Notes: generated from the sequence alone by a model not told the origin. 64,000 nucleotides of DNA from Gautieria morchelliformis (GCA_015179125.1 WHVA01000005.1:558001-622000), one strand, 5' to 3'. Shown: positions 47,216-57,960, counted from the stretch's first letter. Translations and numbers: made by a program.

Positions 47216-48290
47216 TCAAGTCTCTGACTGGTCGCGAGGTTCTGCCTTGGGATATTTAGTCCAGCCCATCGATTTATCCACTACATCTTCGTTAGCGTCA
47301 GGCTCTAAATGTCCATGCTTATTTCTCCGTGCTCTGAGATGCAGGTAAATATCTTGAACGAATGGATAAGGAGATTCACGGACCGAAAGAATGTATACGA
47401 CAAAACAATATCATCCAATTCGGCCATGGAACGATCTTCTGCGTAGTCCTTGTCAATGAAGAAGAATAGTGGAAGATCGACTTCTTCGCCAGCAAGCAGC
47501 TTTTGTTCCTCGAAACAAAAGCATTCTACCTTTGCAAAATAGGGTGCAATCTGTGAGATATGGATTAAATATCTATTTAATCGAGTAAAGGGAACAGTCG
47601 AACTTTGTCAGGTGCAACATTGTAGGTGGCAATGCCAACGATATCCTTGTCAGACTTGTTCTTGGCAGTGTAAAAGGCCAGAGCCGTCTCCCCAGGAAGA
47701 ACATAAATGAATTTCTGCTGAGGAGTAAACGACCAAGGAAGTGCATCTGAGGTATCCGCGTTGAAATGAACTTTGATTCGTTTAGCACCTGTCACCGGTA
47801 CCAGTCGTTCTGGCTCGAACTTGCCCTTGCCTGTCATGGGAGTCCCCCCGAAACCGGTTGCAGAGCAAAAAGCCCGGTAAAGAGGGACAAAGGCATAAGA
47901 GAGTCCAAGGGAGATGACAATCTTACTAAGACGTGAGTGAGCCAAGATATGACACTAACAGCAGACGTACCACTGAGGTTGTATACATTAGCAAGGACCG
48001 ATTGCGTGCGCGGTATATTTTTCGCCTGTCTTCCCACGTAGGAGGTAATTGGCGTTTGGGTTTCGTAGAATACAAACGCAGGGGGCGATGCTGCGCATTC
48101 CATGCCAAGGGCTCCAAAGGAAAGGGCCTAGCAGTGCGTGATTTAGTCGAGCATGGTCTCTGCCAATGTCTACAGTGGGGAAGCGTTCTGGAAAGCTAAA
48201 TGTTACGAACTGAGCTGTTAACAAGACTTAGGAATAGAACTAGCTTACTGCGAACCACGATGGCAAGCGTGTGGCGGCGGACTGTAACAT
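47216..48290 (-). CDS. COX11: Cytochrome c oxidase assembly protein COX11 (copper chaperone)
   Basis: Delivers copper to the Cu-B site of subunit I in the inner mitochondrial membrane. Conserved blocks are KRQLPPTWEDRRKIYRARNR, LSYAFVPLYRAFC after one helix, GKGKFEPERLVPVTGAKRIK, LPWSFTPQQKFIYVLPGET, PYFAKVECFCFEEQKL (copper-binding CFCF) and DLPLFFFIDKDYAED. The last exon reads ARRNKHGHLEPDANEDVVDK to TGA 47216. A plausible first exon encodes MLQSAATRLPSWFA (48290-48249) as presequence, joined by an unusually long 158-bp intron to HRPLRLYSTKPKR; this is an inference. It is divergent from DNAJC8, with 41 bp between start codons. Confidence 0.85.
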
Positions 48291-48331
48291 ATTGCGAATA
48301 TAAGCGCCTAGTACGCGGGCCAAAGCTAACC
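48291..48331. promoter_or_regulatory. Very short divergent spacer between COX11 and DNAJC8 genes
   Basis: If the COX11 first exon is right, only 41 bp separate the start codons, so the two genes must share a promoter or overlap in their 5' leaders. If COX11 starts elsewhere, the spacer changes. Confidence 0.3.
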
Positions 48332-49293
48332 ATGTCTGCAGGATCGTCAAACCAAGTAGGCACTAGCTCACAGGCTTCCATCTCAGATGCGGAACTCGAG
48401 AAACTGCTTAACAGAGAAGCATCTGCTTTCCAACGCGAGTTGGAAGTAAATCGAATTCTCAAAGCATTCAAATTGAAGTACGTGTTTGTTGTTTTGGACA
48501 TCCACACCAGCCCTTTCAACCCATCCGTAACAGCCCTTATGATATCCTAGACATTGGAGAAGATGCCACTCCCGAAGCAATCAAGAAGAAATACAGACAG
48601 CTCTCATTGTGTAAGCTTGATAAGTGGCTTGCGCGAGAACAGAAGACTCGCTTAGAATTTTCTAGTCATACATCCTGACAAGACATCGCACGAGCGTGCG
48701 CCCGAAGCCTTTGACTTGCTCAAAAAGGTACGTAGCATGCTATACAAGCCCCCTCAATCCATTCTCAACCTCGCATATGCAGGCTGAATCCGAACTGAGT
48801 GATAAGGACAAGCGTGAGGAACTAGACGCAGTGATCCGTCAAGCACGGATATCTCTCCTCAAGGAGCTTTCTTTGCCTACATCTATTCTCGACAGTGACG
48901 ACCGTTTGCATGGACTACAGCCCAGCTTTAAGATCCAACTTCGCCAGAAATCTAAGGATCTGTTGATAGATGAGGAAGTTGCCCGTCGGAAGTGAGTGTT
49001 TCTTTGGGCTTATGTCGCCATCCTGAGTAAGTTTTTAATTAACAGAGCCATCAAAATGAACCTGGCAAACGAGGGCTTGGAAGCAAAACGGAAAGAGGAC
49101 GAAGTTGTTCAGCGAAAACGGAAGGCCGAGGATGACAAAAGCTGGGAAGGTGCGCTCCTATTTTATCATGTGGTCTGCCCTCTTTTACATCCGTGGCTGA
49201 GCAGAGGGTCGAGAGCATCGCGTGGATAGTTGGCGATCGTTTGCTTCAGCAGGCAAGAAGAAGAAGAAGGCTAAGGTGAATATCCTGGGATAA
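48332..49293 (+). CDS. DNAJC8: J-domain protein, DNAJC8/Spf31-like
   Basis: A co-chaperone of Hsp70 associated with spliceosomes. ATG 48332 gives MSAGSSNQVGTSSQASISDA. An intron (donor GTACGT at 48480) joins to NPYDILDIGEDATPEAIKKK. The J-domain motif HPDK sits in SLFIHPDKTSHERAPEAFDL, after one more intron. A helical tail follows (AESELSDKDKREELDAVIRQ, later EARRKAIKMNLANEGLEAKR) and ends in a Lys run KKKKKAKVNILG, typical of the DNAJC8 family. The ATG at 48260 is in frame but would overlap the predicted COX11 start. There are at least five short introns. Confidence 0.88.
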
Positions 49294-49383
49294 TATGACC
49301 GTCCATGCTTCTACCATTACAGGCTCTATCATACGTGTATCGTGTACATGGATTATACATAGATTTGACCCAGCGGCGCTCAT

Positions 49384-50808
49384 TTATTCGATCACAACGA
49401 CCTCTGAATTATCGTCGTCGCCCGGCGTTGCAAGACGCCGACGCACTCTTCGCTGTGCGACAGGAGCTAGATTCTCCTTGTCGTCCGAGTCTGAATTTAT
49501 GACAATGACTTCTGAGTCTGCGCCAGTGGCCGCGCCTGGATCGCTCAAACCAATAGAGTTTTGCCCGGTGTGGTGGATATCGTTCATGGCTGCTTGTTCT
49601 GCCGCATCTAACTCCCGGAAAAACTCGTCATCCATTGGCATATCGTCACTGAAATCGAAGGAGTCTCCACCCGTGCTTGTCGGCAACGGGGAACGGCAGA
49701 CAGGTGACAGTTGAACAGTAGCCAAACGAGAAGACGACACAATGGTGCCAGAGGTGTTCGTGTTTGAAAAGTACGGGGAGGCCAACGTCGAAACTGACGA
49801 TGGCACCCGACGCCTCGTTGGTGGTTCAAGCTCCTCGCGCGGCTGGGGGTGATGGGGCGGGCGATGGAGGTACGTATCATCCACCTTCATTTCTCGTAAG
49901 GGGGGACGAGCAACTTGGGCGCCAGGACTACTGGGAGCTTCAGGCGGCGGCGGCGGCGGATCTCTTGGCAAATTGTCGTTGTTTTCAGGAGCTTCGTCGG
50001 GGTCAGGCTCCGGTTCAGGTTGTCTACAGTCGAGATCTGATAGGTGATTGGACGTGAAAAAGTTGGTGGACACTTACCCAAGGCGGGTCCGAAGGCTTCT
50101 GGCGAAGTCTGCCTCTCGATTTTCTTCGAGTTCTTCCGTCATGTAGCCTTTCAACTCGACGTTTGATGGTTCCAAAAATGCAATACCTTGTCGTATGGGC
50201 ACGTCCTTAAGTATCATCTGGAAGCAACAAAAGGCGGAGTGACTAATCAGTAGTGAGCCTATTATACTCAAGTACTACTAATTGCAAGAGTCACGTACTT
50301 TGTAACCCAAAGGGGTGACACCAAGCACCAACTCTGGCAACCGTCTATATTCAATCGCTCTGACTGCCTGTGACCCATCGGACAAATCGAACCGGAGCAT
50401 AGACCTAGGATATGTCGGGATGGGCCCTTCATCCTCTTCGTCATCTGCTGTAAGCCCAGTCAGGTCTGCTCTGTCTATTCTAGTCTGCTGCACGTTCTGT
50501 AGACTGAAGGCACTGTGCCCAATTTCCGTTATCCCTTGAATTTGCACTAGTATGTGTCCTCGTAGACGCGTGTTCTCGGCGGTGCCAATGTCGAGTGGGA
50601 AGCCGGTACCGGCCAGCATGGAATCGTGAAGGTCTGAGTTGAGAAGCTGAGTGTCAACATTGCTGATGATCTCGTCGCCTTGAGAATCTAAATCGTTGAG
50701 GTGTAGCTCCTCTGCTATCCAAGCGAGACATGCGTCGAGCCAGTCGGGGTCAACGGCAGGCTTTGGGTATGCTTTGCGTATCCATTCCATGATACGACGT
50801 GCGGGCAT
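49384..50808 (-). CDS. RMI1: RecQ-mediated genome instability protein 1 (RMI1)
   Basis: Partner of the RecQ helicase and topoisomerase III that dissolves double Holliday junctions. The N-terminal helical domain (VDPDWLDACLAWIAE) and the OB-fold (GTGFPLDIGTAENTRLRGHI, then LVQIQGITEIGHSAFSLQNV, ELVLGVTPLGYK, spliced to MILKDVPIRQGIAFLEPSNV) match RMI1. Two introns (at about 50217-50300 and 50035-50092, read leftwards) are needed. The C-terminal half is disordered, Pro-rich, and acidic. It contains SEVIVINSDSDDKEN and SEVVVIE, hydrophobic-acidic patches that resemble SUMO-interaction motifs. It ends at 49384, about 90 bp from the convergent DNAJC8 gene. Confidence 0.85.
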
Positions 50809-51063
50809 GTAGGCCTGCTAATCGTGGTCAAGTTCTCGGCCGAAGGTAAGGCGCGCTCCGTCACACATGTCACACGGTATTTCCTTTTTCAGAACCCAAA
50901 TTAGACCACGGAAAGCCCGTCACGATACATAATTTGCGTTCTCCCTTTCGATTGACACAAATTGTTACATTCAAGTTTACCATCCAACAAGTAGATGATA
51001 TCCTGATCAAACCCACCTATTCATGGATCAAGACACTCAGGTTGTTCTGAAAGTGATTGTGTG

Positions 51064-51842
51064 TCTAAAGTGTACCTATTTCCTTCAGCTCGAACGTGAC
51101 CGAGAAAGCTGTACCAGTCCTGTGAGTAATCAGAGGTTCACTGTAAGCAACGCGGGGCAATAGGAAGATACACTCACAACTTCATTTGGGCGTAATAGTT
51201 GCTAGAATAATCAACCAGGAACCATTGATTCCAGTGTCCGTCTTCAGGTGGTGGGAAGGAAGATGTCAGATTCTATTGTGACAAGCGAGCCGACACTCAC
51301 CAGCAGCAAACTCCACGTCCGCCTTGAAGGAAAGCTGAACATTCAATATGACGTTAGAGATGTTTGACAGTGTCTCGGTGCACATTTACCATGGTACCAT
51401 CCTCGACCCCTTCTGCTGCAAAGGTGTGCGAGAGAAGGTTCGGTCGTGGCACGTAGGCTCCGAAAGATCGCTCCTGCTGGGATCCGTCGGAGTCGATGTA
51501 TATGATCCCGAGACGGGCCATGACAGCGGCCTCTTGTTCGAATTTGACAACGGAAATCGTCTGCAAGTGTTGAGAAAGAAGCGAGAATATACAGTAAGGG
51601 TGGTTATGTAACTCATACCTGTAGCGCAGCACGATCCTGTGGAACTTCCAGCTAGAAAGCAAGGGATTATTAACACAAGCACCTCATGCTGCGACGTTCC
51701 TACAATCGGAGCTGGCTCCTTCTTGAATGGCTCCTCAGCCGGTTCCTTCGGGACCAGCGGGACAGTAGGGGTTTCTTCCTATAGAACTGAGCGTTAGCAG
51801 GGACAATCGTTCCACGTGAGGAGGACTCACGATTTCGGACAT
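51064..51842 (-). CDS. Unknown small intracellular protein, duplicated family, copy 1
   Basis: A multi-exon gene starting MSEI at 51842. Spliced exons read EETPTVPLVPKEPAEEPF then KKEPAPIVG, LEVPQDRAALQ, TISVVKFEQEAAVMARLG then IIYIDSDGSQQERSFGAYVP, SFKADVEFAADGHWNQWF then LVDYSSNYYAQMKLTGTAFS and FELKEIGTL. The result is about 150 residues, beta-rich, without a signal peptide. I do not recognise the family. A paralog lies 2 kb to the right in the same orientation. The long Pro/Glu exon (after MSEI) is absent in the paralog. A TATA-like GGCTATATAA is 75 bp upstream of the start. Confidence 0.7.
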
Positions 51843-51916
51843 GTTTCGGAAAGTACTAGAGTTGAAACTTGGAGAGCAAAGACAGTTGTATCAAGCGAGG
51901 GAGACAAAGGTGGCAT

Positions 51917-51926
51917 TTATATAGCC
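51917..51926 (-). promoter_or_regulatory. TATA-like box of duplicate-gene copy 1
   Basis: On the minus strand it reads GGCTATATAA, 75 bp upstream of ATG 51842. The same box precedes copy 2. Confidence 0.6.
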
Positions 51927-53676
51927 AGGCCTATCCCGTATTGTACATGACTCGTAAGTTGACGGGTCATTACAACACTCGCGCTGGAAACCGTGATTCG
52001 TGCGGCCGGTAGCCATTGGCTCGTCGTGACGCTTTCCGACGCGCCTGTGATTTCGTGCTCCGAATCGGGACGAAAGTATTAAGTGCACCATGATCGCAAG
52101 CACCCGTCGCGCGGTCTCTGGGTCCAATTATCGGGATATATGGAATGCTCAGGCATATCAAATTACAGATTTCCCGCACTTCTGTAACCGTTCCGATGCT
52201 CCAAGTATGTCACGTTCTCGACTTCTCCTCGCTAGAACACCTCGAATAATTGTTGAGTCTTGCTAACCCTTTTCGACGTAGCGATGGCGCATGTGCATGA
52301 GGAGCTGCCTGGAGGCACCAAAGCATGCTGTATGGACATGCTCAGGCTGTTGTATCTTATCCTGGGCCAACAGTGGTGCAGCATGTATACCCTGCCTGAA
52401 TTCATCCAATGTGCCTTATCCAGCTTCCCTGACATACTGTCGTACATTTAGTATGGGATGGAAATGTCCACTGCGGTCCCACAGACATACAGACTTATCC
52501 CTCAAACACGGAGCACATAGTCAGCCTTCGATTGGGCTTGTCTGGTCGGCTGAGATACTCAAGCGGGAGCAGGTACCTTTGATGATCTCCCTAGAGTATG
52601 GTAGTAAGTGTTCAATCTTTTCCCGACCGTATGAACACCGGGAGTGTCCATTATGCTTACTCCGAGATAACCGCTCAAGCAGGACACATGAAAGAATAAA
52701 AGATTTAGGTAATGTCAAAAGATATGGAACTAAAGGCAGGTGAACTTAAGGTCCGAGTCGACTTCGGTATAACGCATCATCCAAGGTCGGATACACAACC
52801 ATTGAGGAAGCCAAAGAGGCTATGAAAGCGGAATATCATGGTCTAGACTAAGAGCTCGTTCGTGGTCCCCCTGGTAAGCAGCCTTGCTATTTGTGTTTCC
52901 TAATGACCGACTGATCAACTGTAAAGAATCAGGCATTATGACTGTGTTGAGGCGAGGTACTGCAACCCCCCTCAGGACAGGATTACGCGGACTGATGGTG
53001 CCAGCGTTGCCTAACAGCACAGCGCGTGTATGCTTTCGACCGTTGCGCACTTAGATTCAAGTCTACTACGTGTCGTCGCATAACCGAACACTTCCTCGCC
53101 GTAGTTTTGCATATGCTCACGCAGTCATGGCCATCCATGTGCCACTTGCATTGACCTCTCTGAATTCTGTCCGGCTCACCAATGAATGAGCCGCGTGCTC
53201 GAGCTCTATGCGACATGCATGCTCATAGTCTTATGCCCTGATGTGCGCATGCAAAGACACGTTAATTCTGTCCATGGCTCACCCCCCACTTGCTCATATT
53301 CTATGCGGTATGGATTGAGTCCAGTGGCACCAGCGTGGTTGTCAATATTGTGCGGTTTGATTGAAGTGGGATAGAATCACGCTGGCAGGCAGTAGATCTC
53401 TCCAGGAAAACCCTAAAATGGTCTGAAGCTCGTCGCAACAACAATATTCCAGTCCATGGACAGGCATTAGCGCTCGTGGTCCGATCCGGAGGAAATTTGC
53501 AGTAAGTGCATAATTTGCATTTTCCTGATTTACATGCATACATGCTACATTCAAAGGTTACGGTCCAAGTAGTTGGTGACTTGACCAACTCGACAAATCG
53601 CTAAGGATTGCATATTTTACCAAGAAAACCGCGAATGATCCTACGGCGAGTTCTCCCCAGAGACATGATTGCTTGT
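51927..53676. other. Spacer between the two duplicate genes
   Basis: 1.75 kb without a convincing gene. It holds small frames (52260-52451; 53186-53374) but no motifs. Around 53160-53340 there are short repeats related to 55150-55235. A frame ending KVGYTTIEEAKEAMK near 52785-52850 is unrecognised. Confidence 0.5.
53258..53340. repeat. Dispersed repeat, copy A (related to 55150-55235)
   Basis: ACGTTAATTCTGTCCATGGC then TCACCCCCCACTTGCTCA here resembles ACGTTAAGTCTGTCCATAGC then TCACCCCACACTTGCTCC at 55155. Similarity continues over ATTGAGT and CCAGTGGxxCCAGCG with a small gap. A weaker relative (TTCTGTCCGGCTCACC) begins at about 53164. Confidence 0.75.
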
Positions 53677-54336
53677 TCAAAGGTCTCCCATATACTTGAC
53701 CTCTAATGTGACTCCGAAGGCTGTGCCAGTCCTGTGAGATCTGGCAGAGGTTCACTGTAAGCGACGCCGGGCAATTGGAAGATGCACTGACAACTTCACG
53801 TGGGCGTAACGGGTGCTAGAATAATCAACCAAGAACCATTGATCGCAGATCCCGTCTTCAGGTGGCGGGATGGAAATGCCAGATTCCATTGTGGCGAGCG
53901 AGCCGACACTCACCAGAAGCAGCCGACACGTCCGCCTTGAAGCAAAGCTGAACATTCAATGATGTTAGACGGTGATGTTTGATAGTGTCTCGATGCACAT
54001 TTACCATGGTACCATCCGCCACCCCTTCTGCTCGAAAGCCGTGCGAGAGGAAGTTCGGTCGTGGCACATAGACTCCGAATGATCGCTGCTTCTGGGTTCC
54101 GTCGACATCGATGTATATGATGCCGAGACGGGCCATGACAGCGGCCTCCTGTTTGAATTTGGCAGCGGAAATTTTCTGCAAGCGTTGCGGAAGAAGTGAG
54201 ATATTACAGTAAGGGTGGATTATGACTCCTACCTCCAGCGCAGCGCGATCCTGTGGAACTTGGAGCTAGAAAGCAACGGATCAACACGGGTAGTGATGAT
54301 GTTATGTTCCGATAGAGGACTTACAGTTTCGGACAT
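53677..54336 (-). CDS. Unknown small intracellular protein, duplicated family, copy 2
   Basis: A paralog of copy 1, starting MSET at 54336. Exons read LQVPQDRAALE, KISAAKFKQEAAVMARLG then IIYIDVDGTQKQRSFGVYVP, CFKADVSAAS, DGICDQWFLVDYSSTRYAHV and KLTGTAFGVTLEVKYMGDL, ending at TGA 53677. Introns sit at the same places as in copy 1. Copy 2 lacks the Pro/Glu exon that follows MSEI in copy 1. The region between its TATA box and ATG carries an expanded 16-bp minisatellite. Sequence and splice sites look intact. Function unknown. Confidence 0.7.
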
Positions 54337-54372
54337 GTTACGCACTCATAGGGATTGAAACTTGGAGGGGAA

Positions 54373-54496
54373 AGGGTGTTATGATTAAAGGGTGTTATGA
54401 TTAAAGGGTGTTATGATTAAAGGGTGTTATGATTAAAGGGTGTTATGATTAAAGGGTGTTATGATTAAAGGGTGTTATGATCGAAGGGTGTTATAT
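54373..54496. repeat. 16-bp minisatellite, 8 units, in the leader of duplicate copy 2
   Basis: The unit AGGGTGTTATGATTAA starts at 54373, 54389, 54405, 54421, 54437, 54453, then two variant units at 54469 and 54485. The last unit merges into TTATATAGCC, so the TATA box appears to arise from, or be embedded in, the final unit. It lies between the TATA box and ATG 54336. Copy 1 has no such repeat, and its TATA-to-ATG distance is about 80 bp (five units) shorter. Confidence 0.97.
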
Positions 54497-54500
54497 AGCC
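54491..54500 (-). promoter_or_regulatory. TATA-like box of duplicate-gene copy 2
   Basis: GGCTATATAA on the minus strand, 155 bp upstream of ATG 54336. It overlaps the last minisatellite unit. Confidence 0.6.
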
Positions 54501-55149
54501 ACAGATGTCCGTACTGTACGGATACCATGAACTATGTACTACATATTATAGTTAGCTTCTTGCTAGGTTCTTGAAAGGGTACGTGACGACATCTGAATTG
54601 CTGAAGATCCGACACGGGAGTCTTTGTTCTGAAAAGAAAATGGCGTGCGACATGTGTGGCGAAGCACCCGTGGGGCCCCATATACAAGCTAGAGGCCGGC
54701 GTGGCCCTTGGTCGAGGACGTCGGAATACTTGGTCAGAGAAAGTGTCCCCGATGGCAGTGGGCTGCCGAGGACGTGGACTGAGTGCAGTTAGAACGCTTT
54801 TCAGATACTTTGTCGTCACAGTACAATAATCTGCGTGTGAAATTGTATATTGAAACTTGAAGTGATGTCTGTCATAAGTGACGTCGAGAGTGAATATCGG
54901 CAGCCTCATATGCAATTCGAAGGATGAAATGAAAGCTAGGCATGGGCGTATTGGCACTCGAAGCAGTAATTTCGCAGTGAGCATCCACGTGATTCGACTT
55001 GTCCTTCGACTAATGAGCCGTGGATGCTCATTCAGCTGCTCCAACTTTTTCACTGATCTTTTGATTTCAGGGCGCTGGTCAGCGACGCATGCCAGTGATT
55101 GGCCATGGGGTGAATGACTACACTGCGATGGCGTTCCTCTGCTGTGTGC
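54501..55149. other. Spacer with no supported gene
   Basis: About 650 bp; frames such as 54532-55053 on the minus strand show no family features. The base composition is near the window average. Confidence 0.45.
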
Positions 55150-55235
55150 ATGTAAACGTTAAGTCTGTCCATAGCTCACCCCACACTTGCTCCATGTGGC
55201 ACAGATTGAGTTGAATCTCCTCCAGTGGATCCAGC
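55150..55235. repeat. Dispersed repeat, copy B
   Basis: Partner of 53258-53340 (see there). The match contains GTCTGTCCATAGCTCACCCC, then ACACTTGCTCC, ATTGAGTTGAA, CCAGTGGATCCAGCG. After it, composition changes into the GC-rich island. Confidence 0.75.
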
Positions 55236-55299
55236 GCTTTGACAAGTCATTGATCTTGTTTGTCTGGCGAACCTGTCAGCTGACTATCTCCCAATGGCC

Positions 55300-56442
55300 G
55301 GACATGAGGGAAGGCTGCGCTGGACGCACCACGAGTCGAGTGGGGCAGGCGCGTTCAGGGACGCGGCTCGACACTACGACGAGCGGTGAGGGCTGCAGGA
55401 GTCGGACAGCTGCACCCCTGACGTTGTGGGTGACGTGTCATGTCCTACGCTCGTTATCGACGCCCCCGGCCGCAGCGTCCGACCCCATGTAGGCGATCCC
55501 CAGCGCGCAGGTCCCCCACGCGCGTTCGCGTCTACCCGCAGCGCCGCCTACGACCCGGAAAAGATGACGACGCGACGCAGCGAGACGAACGGGGAACACA
55601 TACGTGCTCGTGTGACCCATGATGGAACCCAGCGACGGACGCGACGTACGCAAGCCGAAGGCACGGCCCGGATGGACGGTGGTTTGGTGCACAGGCCTGC
55701 GGCAAGGAACGGAGACACCGTCAGACCAGCGGGAGAAACAGCAGCGGTGTGGGGCCAAGGAGAGACGAAGCCAACCTCACGGATCGGTGGCACCTCCTTA
55801 ACCGCCTCGCTTCTTGCCCTCCGCAGTCCGCGCCCACGCGTATTCTTATGGCCAATACGGACCGAAAATGCCCACGTCGCACACGCGGAGCTGACGACAC
55901 GAAGGCACCGCCAAGGATGCGTGTTGAAGAGGAGAAGTCGCGCATAGCAAGCACGTCGCACGCCCATCGCCGACGCCACCACAACCGCTGATCGGGCGTC
56001 CAGCCTCCCACTCAGGCCGGGCAAGCGGCAACGACTCAAATGTGCAATGGGAGATGTTCATCCGCTGGGTTCCAGGATTCCCTCAGGCGCTACGCCGGTC
56101 GCGCATCGCATCCGCACGCACCCGAGTCCTCGACGCGCACCAGCATGGTCAGAGAGACATACTCATCGCACGTCCTCCTCCCACGTCGAGACCGACCGTG
56201 CACGCGCCCCCAGCACGTCGAGTCGCACGTACCGGCGTGAACTGAAACACGGGACCCCTTGGGAGACGTCTTCCAGTCGGTACAGGAACGTGACCTGGTG
56301 AAGAGCAGCTGCCATGTTCAGGACCCGATGCGTATCTGCGTAGTCGAGCTACGCTACATCCGGAGCGGCACCCTCCGCGGGTCCTGAACCCTCCCCGCAT
56401 GCCTCTCCCTTCCTAACGCATCGCACGCCCGTCCGAGGCCCC
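55300..56442. other. GC-rich, CpG-dense island without a recognised gene
   Basis: A stretch of about 1.1 kb clearly richer in G+C and CG dinucleotides than its surroundings. Long open frames on both strands (for example 55426-55947) are Arg/Thr-rich with no motifs, as expected of CG-dense DNA, so I do not call them genes. It ends sharply against the copia-type fossil at about 56443. It may be inserted or foreign sequence. Confidence 0.65.
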
Positions 56443-56983
56443 TGTTGGGTGTAGATGATAGTGCAAAGGATAATAATCGAAAAGTCTCACGCGAGTTTGA
56501 ATTGGAGATAAGATGGTTTTTTTAGTAAGCCTGGAGCGAAAGAAAAAGAAATTTGGGCTTAAATCATACCCATTTTGTCCACCAGATAGGTATGTTGCGG
56601 CAAAGGCACTAATGCTGCCTTTGTTAGAATATCCACAAGATTTTCTTCGGACTTGACATAAGTAATGCCCAATTCATTCAGCGTGACGAGTTCCCGGAGC
56701 CAGTGGCTTTGTGCGCGCATGGTGTATGGCGTCATGGATACCCGAGATCGGGCGTCACAGGGAAAGCTCAGTTCCTGGAGCAAATGGCGTACCCAGAGAA
56801 TGTGTCCCGGGGCGATCGCGTTTGTTTTCTGGGCGATGAGACGGTGCCCGGTACCAGGTCTGTTTCAAATGATTGGCGGGCTTCGATCTTCGTCGCGTAA
56901 TTACATCGCGTGGTTGTTCGTAGGCTGTACAGCGACGACGCCCACGATGACCGTGACGAGCCCACTTTTGCACTAGTACTTAT
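56443..56983 (-). mobile_element. Copia-type LTR element remnant (RNase H end and probable LTR)
   Basis: On the minus strand, WLRELVTLNELGITYVKSEE and NLVDILTKAAL resemble the C-terminal RNase H part of Ty1/Copia (Pseudoviridae) elements. To its left a block ending CTACACCCAACA on the minus strand (edge about 56443) fits the end of an LTR. Only this terminal piece is seen. It is a broken, strongly shortened fossil; age cannot be measured here. Confidence 0.65.
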
Positions 56984-57324
56984 TTTCAGTAGTTTTTTTT
57001 AACCATAAAATCAGTGTTAAAGCATTACTGTAAATTTAGCAGCCACCAAATTTAAGTACATTTGAGCACTTAAAATCAGCTACGTACACCGATCCAGCCA
57101 AGTCCTCTGAGTCTTGAAAAACAAACTACATCTAAGTTACAAAGCTCACACAAGCACATCTTAGCGGGTGGAGGCAAAGACCCATTTCATTGTCTAGCAT
57201 GGCAGAAGACGGCTCTGAGTGTCAGGCCAAAGGGGAAGGTGGGCTGATGTCGGTGCATCTGCCAGCTCAAGAGCATGGGGACTTTGGAGTCTCAGCAAGT
57301 GAGGGGATAGGTTCAATCAGTTCC
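56984..57324. other. AT-rich spacer between the copia fossil and the long-TIR transposon
   Basis: About 340 bp with poly-T at about 56990-57000 and no supported gene. Confidence 0.45.
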
Positions 57325-57769
57325 GGGTACATAAGGCGGAGTCTGAATTTTGACTCCGTGACAGCCGTTCAGAAAGAAACATGTATACCTTGATAACTAG
57401 TGGATAATAAGACCTGATCTTTTGTAATAACTATATATGATATAGTATCTACCATTTAGTACAAAATATATAGCTTATTATGCAGATTCTAATATTCGAA
57501 AAAATAGGCTTATATGCACCATTATGATACCAATATAGCATAAGCAGAGGATGTAGCATTCTCAGATTAGAGTAATATACATGTATAAATGTTTGAAAAC
57601 TAATGGAATTGTATACTGAATGGTTTAGGGAAGGGGGAGGGCTGCATACTAATTGAGCACCTTTCCAGCCTTTTAGCTTTCTACAAGGCCATAAATGCTG
57701 ATTGTAACACTCTAAACTATTGTATATAACATATATTTACAATAATTACATGTAACATATTTTTTCAGG
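57325..57769 (+). repeat. Left terminal inverted repeat
   Basis: Starts GGGTACATAAGGCGGAGTCT and ends near CATATTTTTTCAGG. It matches the right repeat except for about three substitutions, for example CTCCGTGACA against CTCCATGACA. Confidence 0.95.
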
Positions 57770-57960
57770 CGTTCCTTGACTTCATAAACCTGCTGGCCGC
57801 CATGCGGCACTTGTGACATCATGCGATGTAGTGCAATTAGGTCACATGACCGCACGAAGCCTTGTGCTGCAACGTGGCCTTGCCGCCTTCCTCTTACTTC
57901 CTGTTTTCCCCACCCATCGTTTCTCTGCTCAGCTTCTATCAGACCACTTTTTTCTGTCTA

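Noticed and set aside
52700-52860. Fragment resembling an Hsp70-like nucleotide-binding start (VRVDFGIT)
   Set aside because: Too short and lacks the surrounding family residues; adjacent sequence shows no further match.
54373-54496. Regular repeats that could suggest a CRISPR array
   Set aside because: Units are directly adjacent with no spacers, in a eukaryotic genome; it is a minisatellite.
55426-55947. Long Arg/Thr-rich open frame in the GC-rich island
   Set aside because: Stops are rare by composition in all frames here; no motif or splice-supported extension.
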